Below are positions 57,436 through 64,000 of a stretch of DNA of 64,000 nucleotides, piece after piece. Positions within the stretch are counted from its first letter, which is position 1. Each line of letters starts with the position of its first letter. This DNA is from Caryophanales bacterium (GTDB taxonomy: Bacteria; Bacillota; Bacilli; Paenibacillales; CANHCR01): NCBI GenBank assembly GCA_947459205.1, contig CANHCR010000001.1:1-64000 (forward strand), in the 5' to 3' direction. The notes beneath the pieces were generated by a model, which made no database searches, was not told where the DNA came from, and worked only from the letters and a program-made list of their open reading frames with translations. Both the position numbers and the translations under genes were made by a program.

Positions 57436-58797
57436 ATGAATCATCGTTATTTGCCGATGACCGAATTAGACAAGCAACAGATGCTAGACACGATCGGCAT
57501 TCAGTCGTTCGAGGAACTCGTAGCAGACGTGCCAGAGAGTGTTCGTTTTAAAGGCGAACTTCAAGTTTCGGCAGCGCTCAGCGAACCAGAATTGCTGAAA
57601 TATATGCGCAAGTTAGCCGGTCGCAATGCTGACTTTGACCGTTATGCTAGCTTTTTGGGCGCGGGCATGTACGATCACCACATTCCTGTCGTCATCAACC
57701 ACGTCATCTCACGTTCTGAGTTTTACACAGCGTACACGCCTTATCAACCAGAGATCAGCCAAGGCGAGTTGCAGGCGATTTTCGAGTTTCAAACGTACAT
57801 TTGTGAACTGACTGGCATGGCTGTCGCTAACGCCTCGATGTACGACGGCTCGACGGCGTTCGCTGAAGCAGGTGCGATGGCATCGGCAGCAACGAATCGC
57901 AAACGCTTGCTCGTCTCTCGTGCTGTCCATCCAGAAGCGCGGGCGATTCTCAAAAACACGGCAAAAGGATTGGGACTCGAACTCGTCGAAGTGCCATTCA
58001 GCAAAGACGGCACCACTGATTTGGAATGGTTGCAGCAACAACTGGATGATTCGGTTGCAGCGGTGATGATTCAATCGCCAAATTTCTTCGGTTGCATCGA
58101 AGACACGCGGCAAGTTGCGGGTAAGGCTCATCATGTCGGCGCATTGCTCGTCACGAGTTGTAACCCGATGTCGCTCGGAATACTCGAAGCGCCAGGCAAA
58201 TTAGGTGCGGACATCGTGGTCGGCGATGCGCAACCGTTTGGTATTGCGGCTTCACTAGGCGGTCCGTCGTGCGGCTATTTTGCAACGACTGAAAAACTGA
58301 TGCGCCGTATGCCGGGACGGATTGTCGGGCAGACGGTCGACCGCAATGGCAAACGCGGGTTCGTGCTTACATTGCAGGCGCGCGAGCAGCACATTCGCCG
58401 CGAGAAAGCGACCTCCAACATTTGCTCGAATCAGGCGTTGCTCGCATTGTGCGCTTCCGTATACTTGTCGACGCTTGGTAAACAGGGCATTCGTGATGTG
58501 GCGAATCTGAATTTGCAAAAAGCGCACTATGCTGCAAAAACGATCGTCGAGCAAACGGCAGACAAGGCGCAACTCGCATTCAGCGCGCCGTTTTTCAACG
58601 AATTCGTAATCAAGTTACCGCAAGGAACCGACATCGGAGAGATCAATCGAGGGTTGCTCGGACACGATATCATCGGCGGTTACGACCTTGGTCGCGACTA
58701 TCCGGAACTGGCGGGACACGTATTGCTCGCTGTCACTGAGCAGCGTTCGCGCGAGGAAATTGAGCAGTTCGCAAACACTTTGGAGGTGCTAGTATGA
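57436..58797 (+). CDS. gcvPA: Glycine dehydrogenase (decarboxylating) subunit 1
   Basis: [56 protein letters not shown]. Confidence 0.96.
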   Translation: MNHRYLPMTELDKQQMLDTIGIQSFEELVADVPESVRFKGELQVSAALSEPELLKYMRKLAGRNADFDRYASFLGAGMYDHHIPVVINHVISRSEFYTAYTPYQPEISQGELQAIFEFQTYICELTGMAVANASMYDGSTAFAEAGAMASAATNRKRLLVSRAVHPEARAILKNTAKGLGLELVEVPFSKDGTTDLEWLQQQLDDSVAAVMIQSPNFFGCIEDTRQVAGKAHHVGALLVTSCNPMSLGILEAPGKLGADIVVGDAQPFGIAASLGGPSCGYFATTEKLMRRMPGRIVGQTVDRNGKRGFVLTLQAREQHIRREKATSNICSNQALLALCASVYLSTLGKQGIRDVANLNLQKAHYAAKTIVEQTADKAQLAFSAPFFNEFVIKLPQGTDIGEINRGLLGHDIIGGYDLGRDYPELAGHVLLAVTEQRSREEIEQFANTLEVLV

Positions 58798-60263
58798 GCG
58801 ACGTCAAACACGATAAAGCGTTAATTTTTGAATTGAGTCAGGCGGGCAGAACGGCTTATGCCTTGCCGGCGTGCGACGTGCCGCAAACGAATGCGGACGA
58901 GTTAGTGCCCGACACATTTTTGCGCGAAGTGCCGGCTGCACTGCCTGAAGTATATGAAGTCGATGTGATTCGCCACTACACCGCGCTTTCACGCCGCAAC
59001 TTCGGTGTCGACAACGGCTTTTATCCGCTCGGTTCGTGCACAATGAAATACAACCCGAAAATCAATGAAGATGTCGCCCGTTTCCCAGGGTTTGCGAAAA
59101 TTCACCCCTACCAAGATGAAACGTCCATACAAGGGGCGCTTGAGTTGCTCTACAATTTGCAAAATGATTTGGCGGAAGTGACGGGGATGGACCGCGTGAC
59201 GCTCCAACCGGCAGCCGGCGCGCACGGGGAGTGGACAGGTTTGATGATGATCCGCGCGTATCACGAAAGCCGCGGTGAGCAACGGACGAAAGTCATCGTT
59301 CCTGATTCGGCGCATGGCACGAATCCAGCGAGTGCGACTGTTGCAGGTTTTGAGACGATTACCATCAAATCTTTGCCGAACGGACTGGTCGATTTGGATG
59401 CCTTGCGTGCCGTCGTCGGTCCCGATACAGCAGCACTGATGCTTACTAATCCGAACACGGTCGGTTTGTTCGAAAAAGATATCGTTGAAATTGCCAACAT
59501 CGTCCACGAGGCGGGCGGTTTGCTCTACTATGACGGTGCGAATGCGAATGCGATTCTCGGTATCGCTCGTCCGGGTGACATGGGCTTCGACGTCGTTCAC
59601 TTGAACTTGCACAAAACATTCAGCACGCCGCACGGCGGTGGCGGTCCGGGAGCGGGCCCAGTCGGCGTCAAAGACAAGTTAGTGCCATTTTTGCCGACAC
59701 CAATGGTTGCCCGTCGCTCCGACGGCACGTTCTACTTGGACAGCGACTATCCGCAATCGATTGGCCGCGTCAAAGGATTTTACGGTAACTTCGGCATTCT
59801 CGTGCGTGCCTACACCTACATTCGCACGCTCGGTCCGGACGGTTTGCGCAAAGTGTCAGAATATGCCGTGTTGAACGCGAACTACATGATGCGTCGCCTC
59901 GCACCATACTACGACCTTGCATTCGACACGCATTGCAAACATGAGTTTGTCCTAAGCGGCAAAAAACATAAAAAACACGGCGTCCGCACATTGGATATCG
60001 CCAAACGCTTACTTGATTTCGGCTATCATCCGCCGACTGTCTACTTCCCGCTGATTGTCGAAGAGTGCATCATGATCGAACCGACCGAAACAGAGAGCAA
60101 AGAGACGCTCGATCAGTTTATCGACACGATGATTCAAATCGCCGAGGAAGCGGAGCAATCGCCGGAAACCGTACTCAATGCACCGCACACGACGGTCGTG
60201 ACGCGTCTCGATGAGGCATTGGCTGCGCGCAAACCGGTTTTGAATTGCAGTTGCGGATCATAA
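58794..60263 (+). CDS. gcvPB: Glycine dehydrogenase (decarboxylating) subunit 2
   Basis: [38 protein letters not shown]. Confidence 0.96.
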   Translation: MSDVKHDKALIFELSQAGRTAYALPACDVPQTNADELVPDTFLREVPAALPEVYEVDVIRHYTALSRRNFGVDNGFYPLGSCTMKYNPKINEDVARFPGFAKIHPYQDETSIQGALELLYNLQNDLAEVTGMDRVTLQPAAGAHGEWTGLMMIRAYHESRGEQRTKVIVPDSAHGTNPASATVAGFETITIKSLPNGLVDLDALRAVVGPDTAALMLTNPNTVGLFEKDIVEIANIVHEAGGLLYYDGANANAILGIARPGDMGFDVVHLNLHKTFSTPHGGGGPGAGPVGVKDKLVPFLPTPMVARRSDGTFYLDSDYPQSIGRVKGFYGNFGILVRAYTYIRTLGPDGLRKVSEYAVLNANYMMRRLAPYYDLAFDTHCKHEFVLSGKKHKKHGVRTLDIAKRLLDFGYHPPTVYFPLIVEECIMIEPTETESKETLDQFIDTMIQIAEEAEQSPETVLNAPHTTVVTRLDEALAARKPVLNCSCGS

Positions 60264-60273
60264 ATAATCCACA

Positions 60274-60313
60274 AAAAAATCCAACGTTCTTGTTGACGTT
60301 GGATTTTTTGTAG
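60274..60313. terminator. Rho-independent terminator
   Basis: AATCCAACGTTCTTGTTGACGTTGGATTTTTTG. Confidence 0.88.
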
Positions 60314-60322
60314 TCTTGTGAG

Positions 60323-60871
60323 CTATAAAATTTTGATGCCGCGATATTGTGAAATGAGTTTTGGGTTTTTGTTAGCGGACTTTTGATCGTTCAGCAACGC
60401 TAGCCACTGCAACAAGATTTCGCGATGTTCGCGATAGGCAATTTTATCCCAGGGCATGCTATGCCAGTTAAACCATTCGTAAGGTCTAGCCAAGTCGGTT
60501 GTGACAGGCGCCTTGGTCTGAATCAGTCTCGCTTCATAAAAAAGATGAAACAATTGCTCATCTCCTGATGCGAGCACGAGCGATTCGATTGATACTTTAC
60601 GTGACAGCACAGACTGAATGGTTCGACTGAGCGTGTTTTCCGGAAGTTCATTGGCAATCACTTCAACATGTGGCAACGACCAAAACTCTTTGTTGAATAA
60701 AGTTTTGCGTTCCATCAATAAATTAGAGTGATCGGAAACAATGGCAGAGGCAATGATGACTTTTTTGGGGATTTGCAACGAATGTCCCAACGGACAACGT
60801 CGATCCGGTTCACCCGCATCATAAGAGAGATTCAAATATTCACCACAAGTCGGGCAAAAATTGAATTTCAC
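60323..60871 (-). CDS. Zinc-ribbon plus Nudix-like protein with degenerate Nudix box
   Basis: N-terminal FCPTCGEYL...RRCPLGH; Nudix-like VIIASAIVSDHSNLLMERKTLFNKEFWSLPHVEV without REUXEE. Confidence 0.6.
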   Translation of the reverse strand: MKFNFCPTCGEYLNLSYDAGEPDRRCPLGHSLQIPKKVIIASAIVSDHSNLLMERKTLFNKEFWSLPHVEVIANELPENTLSRTIQSVLSRKVSIESLVLASGDEQLFHLFYEARLIQTKAPVTTDLARPYEWFNWHSMPWDKIAYREHREILLQWLALLNDQKSANKNPKLISQYRGIKIL

Positions 60872-60933
60872 TATGTCACTCTCCTTTCAAACTAGATTTC
60901 GGAGCATGCGACAAGTTCTCTAAGTTGTACGGT

Positions 60934-60953
60934 TACAAAGAAAGCGCTTTGTA
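60934..60953. promoter_or_regulatory. Inverted repeat in divergent intergenic region, candidate operator
   Basis: TACAAAG-AAAGCG-CTTTGTA. Confidence 0.35.
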
Positions 60954-60978
60954 CCTTCAGTATAATGTCATGTAAGGT

Positions 60979-61007
60979 TTGCGTCAATGAAATATTATGT
61001 TTATAAT
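60979..61007 (+). promoter_or_regulatory. SigA-type promoter for lipM-like gene
   Basis: TTGCGT-17 bp-TATAAT. Confidence 0.5.
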
Positions 61008-61036
61008 TCGTTTATCAGTAGAAGGAGGTGGACGAA

Positions 61037-61885
61037 ATGAGCGACAAAAAATGGCGGTTTCTTCATACTGGTGGTGGTGATGCTGCGTATAATATGGCCG
61101 TCGACGAAGCGTTGCTTCTCTCGGTCAGTAGAGGCGATTCATTGCCGATTGTTCGTTTTTATCGTTGGCAACCAGCGGCGATGTCGATTGGTTGTTTCCA
61201 AAAGTCCATTTCCGAAATTAACATAGCTGCCCTGCGTGAGCATGGCTATGGTTTTGTCCGCCGACCGACCGGTGGTCGTGCGGTGTTTCATGATTGTGAA
61301 CTGACGTATAGCATCATTGTCTCGGAACAAGAGGAGCAAGTTCCGCGCACGGTCAACGAAGCCTATCGAGTCTTGAGTGAAGGATTATTGTTCGGGTTCC
61401 GAAAAATCGGTCTGAATGCTGAAATGATCCGACTGCATGATAAGTCGCAAAATCCATCCGACCAGCAACTGCGAACGGCAGCTTGTTTTGATGCACCGTC
61501 TTGGTATGAACTTGTGGTCGAAGGGAAAAAAATTGCCGGCAGCGCACAAACACGTCAGAAGGGTGTGTTGCTCCAACACGGGTCGATTTTGCTCGAATTG
61601 GATATTCAAAAATATTTGCAGATGCTCGTCGTTGATGAGCGCCTGTCACGTGATCGATTGGCGAAAAAATTGGCGAAAAATGCGGTTGCCATCAATGATT
61701 TGCGACGACTCAAAGGGCTGCCGACCCTTCAGATTTCCGACCTTGAAGAGCCATTCAAACAGGGGTTGCGCGAGGCACTCGGGATTGATTGGGTTTCCGA
61801 TCAATTAACGGTTGCGGAGCATACGCAGGCACTTCAACTGGTGCGTGAGAAGTATGGAACGGACAGTTGGAATTATCAAAAATAA
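61037..61885 (+). CDS. lipM: Lipoate-protein ligase/octanoyltransferase family (LipM-like)
   Basis: AAYNMAVDEALLLSVSRG, VRRPTGGRAVFHDCELTYSII, CFDAPSWYELVVEGKKIAGSAQTRQKGVLLQHGSI. Confidence 0.88.
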   Translation: MSDKKWRFLHTGGGDAAYNMAVDEALLLSVSRGDSLPIVRFYRWQPAAMSIGCFQKSISEINIAALREHGYGFVRRPTGGRAVFHDCELTYSIIVSEQEEQVPRTVNEAYRVLSEGLLFGFRKIGLNAEMIRLHDKSQNPSDQQLRTAACFDAPSWYELVVEGKKIAGSAQTRQKGVLLQHGSILLELDIQKYLQMLVVDERLSRDRLAKKLAKNAVAINDLRRLKGLPTLQISDLEEPFKQGLREALGIDWVSDQLTVAEHTQALQLVREKYGTDSWNYQK

Positions 61886-61922
61886 ACCAAAAAATATTTT
61901 TTGGAATTGCGTTTTTTAAGGG

Positions 61923-61976
61923 TTGGCAACACAATATGTAGTGATGTATAATGTGAATCATCCACTACATGTTGTG
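61923..61976 (+). promoter_or_regulatory. nrdJ promoter with two NrdR-like boxes
   Basis: CACAATATGTAGTG (61930-61943) and CACTACATGTTGTG (61963-61976), 33-bp start-to-start, flanking TATAAT (61947-61952); TTGGCA -35 at 61923. Confidence 0.85.
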
Positions 61977-62008
61977 CTTTTTTTTATTTCTATCGAGGGG
62001 GAGTCACG

Positions 62009-64000
62009 TTGGGAGCAGTGGTTAAAAAGAAGTTGGAAGGACTGAGTGAGAAAATCTTTTTGGATCGTTATGCATTGAAAGATCCAGACACGAGCAATAC
62101 GAAAGTAGGGGACACCGTCCTTGTTTTGACGAAGGATGACCCTAAATTTCCGGCGAAGGAAGTCGGAGAAGTGATTGCCCGTGAAGGTCGCAATGTAACG
62201 ATTTTGTTGCGTTCGGGTGAGACGTTTGAATCGACAGTCGAAAAGTTGACTTTGACGCGCGAGAAGACGCCTGAACAGTTGTGGGACCGTCTCGCAGACG
62301 CGATGTCGTCCGTCGAAACGACACCGGACAAGCAAAAGGAATGGCGCACTAAATTCCGCGGCATTCTTGAAGATTGGAAACTCGTACCTGGCGGCCGGAT
62401 TGCTGCCGGCGCGAATGCCAACGATGAACTAACCCTTTTTAATTGTTACGTGATTCCGTCGCCTCATGACAGCCGTGGTGGCATTATGACAACGCTGACT
62501 GAAATGACAGAAATTATGTCGCGCGGTGGCGGTGTGGGCATCAACTTGTCAACGCTTCGTCCTCGTCGTTCGGTTGTTTCTGGCGTAAGTGGATCATCGA
62601 GCGGTGCAGTATCGTGGGGCGGACTTTTCAGTTACACGACCGGCTTGATTGAGCAGGGCGGCAGTCGCCGCGGCGCGCTCATGTTGATGATCAACGATTG
62701 GCATCCGGATTTGGTGGATTTCATCACGGTCAAACAAACGATGGGCCAAATCACAAATGCTAACTTGTCCGTTTGCCTCAGCAATGCGTTCATGAAAGCA
62801 GTCAAAGAAGACTTGGAGTGGGACTTGGTGTTCCCGAACACGAAAGATCCTGAATATGACCAAGTTTGGAACGGCGATATTGAACAGTGGAAAAAAGCGG
62901 GCAAAGAAGTAAGGTTGTACCGCACCGTACGTGCTCGTGAAGTATGGCATACGATAATTGAGTCGGCATGGAAATCGGCTGAGCCGGGCGTTGTGTTCAT
63001 GGAATACTACAATCAGATGTCGAACAGTTGGTACTTCAATCCAATCATTTGTACGAATCCTTGTGGTGAGCAAGGCTTGCCTGCATGGGGCGTGTGCAAC
63101 TTGTCGGCAATCAACCTATCGAAATTTTACGATCATAAAAAACACGACGTCGCATGGGACGAGCTGGCACAAACTGTGCGCTACTCGGTGCGCTTCTTAG
63201 ATAACGTCATCGACAAAACGCCATATCACTTCGATGCCAATCGTGAAAATCAGCAGAACGAGCGCCGCGTCGGTCTTGGTACGATGGGGCTTGCCGATTT
63301 GATGATCAAATTGCAAATTCGCTACGGCGGCGAAGGTTCGTCGGCGTTCCTCGATAAATTGTATGGATTTATGGCGCGCGAGGCGTACTTGGCATCGACG
63401 GAGATTGCCGCTGAGAAGGGTTCGTTCCCGAAATTTGAAGCGGACAAGTTCCTGCAGAGCGGCTTCATGAAAAATATGGATTCCGTATATCCGGAAGTCA
63501 CCAAAGCTGTTCAAGAAAGCGGCATGCGGAACGTGACCGTCATCACGCAAGCGCCAACTGGCAGTACAGGTACGTTGGTCGGCACTTCGACCGGTATTGA
63601 ACCGCACTTTGCCTTTGAATTTTTCCGTCAAAGCCGACTCGGTTTCGACAAGCAATATGTACCGATTGCGCAAGAGTGGCTCGACAAACACCCAGGTGAA
63701 GAGTTGCCAGATTACTTCGTTTCGGCGATGACACTTTCGGCCGAAGATCACATTCGCGTGCAAGCAGCCATTCAGCGTTGGGTTGACAGTTCGATTTCCA
63801 AAACGGCGAACGCTCCATCTGACTTTACGGTTGAAGAGACAAAACATCTTTATGAGTTGGCGTTTGAACTCGGTTGCAAAGGCGTAACGATTTATCGTGA
63901 CGGTAGCCGTGATATCCAAGTTCTCAGCACTGAGAAGAAGGATGAGAAAAAAGACGAGGCGACTGTTGCGCAAGCAACGGAAGAAGTGTCGGTCTCCACG
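62009..64000 (+). CDS. nrdJ: Adenosylcobalamin-dependent (class II) ribonucleoside-diphosphate reductase, 5' part, continues past window end
   Basis: TTG start with RBS GAGGGGGAG; open to window end in frame; FNCYVIPSPHDSRGGIMTTLTEMTEIMSRGGGVGINLSTLRP, NPCGEQGLPAWGVCNLSAINLS, APTGSTGTLVGTSTGIEPHFAFEFFRQSR; absent from the ORF track. Confidence 0.93.
   Translation, partial: MGAVVKKKLEGLSEKIFLDRYALKDPDTSNTKVGDTVLVLTKDDPKFPAKEVGEVIAREGRNVTILLRSGETFESTVEKLTLTREKTPEQLWDRLADAMSSVETTPDKQKEWRTKFRGILEDWKLVPGGRIAAGANANDELTLFNCYVIPSPHDSRGGIMTTLTEMTEIMSRGGGVGINLSTLRPRRSVVSGVSGSSSGAVSWGGLFSYTTGLIEQGGSRRGALMLMINDWHPDLVDFITVKQTMGQITNANLSVCLSNAFMKAVKEDLEWDLVFPNTKDPEYDQVWNGDIEQWKKAGKEVRLYRTVRAREVWHTIIESAWKSAEPGVVFMEYYNQMSNSWYFNPIICTNPCGEQGLPAWGVCNLSAINLSKFYDHKKHDVAWDELAQTVRYSVRFLDNVIDKTPYHFDANRENQQNERRVGLGTMGLADLMIKLQIRYGGEGSSAFLDKLYGFMAREAYLASTEIAAEKGSFPKFEADKFLQSGFMKNMDSVYPEVTKAVQESGMRNVTVITQAPTGSTGTLVGTSTGIEPHFAFEFFRQSRLGFDKQYVPIAQEWLDKHPGEELPDYFVSAMTLSAEDHIRVQAAIQRWVDSSISKTANAPSDFTVEETKHLYELAFELGCKGVTIYRDGSRDIQVLSTEKKDEKKDEATVAQATEEVSVST

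Noticed and set aside
60938-60951. Possible cre site AGAAAGCGCTTTGT upstream of lipM
   Set aside because: Three mismatches to TGWNANCGNTNWCA; the inverted repeat is reported only as a generic operator candidate.
61958-63973. Minus-strand ORFs at 61958-62421, 62594-63073 and 63197-63973
   Set aside because: They are antisense to the nrdJ 5' part, which is missing from the ORF track only because it begins with TTG and runs off the window.

Overview
The window appears to be a chromosomal segment of a low-to-mid GC Bacilli-type Firmicute; no genus is claimed. From left to right it contains: a pyrimidine operon (pyrB 3' part-pyrC-carA-carB-pyrF-pyrE, no pyrK/pyrD) followed by sppA, RDD and PgpA-like genes; tRNA-Met(CAT); a ~1.5 kb island bounded by a 45-bp perfect direct repeat of the tRNA-Val 3' end, carrying VapBC and a DinB-like gene; tRNA-Val(GAC); two orphan hypothetical genes; a fixABCX electron-transfer operon; a BMP/nucleoside-type ABC transporter linked to two biuret-hydrolase-like cysteine amidohydrolases, a cupin and a PucR regulator; a cobalamin salvage locus (cbiZ, B12 riboswitch, btuFCD, cobT/cobU/cbiB/cobS/cobC and a PduO-type adenosyltransferase); an SOS-type Y-family polymerase with a YolD-like partner; dsbA/bdbC; a secreted alpha-amylase with a candidate cre site; murI, kapB and other housekeeping genes; a cysteine desulfurase-thiI pair; yqhG/yqhH; a tandem glycine riboswitch with gcvT-gcvPA-gcvPB; lipM; and the 5' part of a B12-dependent class II ribonucleotide reductase with two NrdR-like boxes. 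The observations most worth following are (1) the transporter/dual amidohydrolase/cupin/PucR cluster, (2) a dispersed ~105-bp double-hairpin repeat whose stems are conserved while its loop varies, and which supplies the C-terminal codons of pucR, and (3) the integrase-less tRNA-Val mini-island with paired 11-bp-periodic repeats at both ends. Family calls come from reading the protein sequences and recalled motifs; no database search was run.
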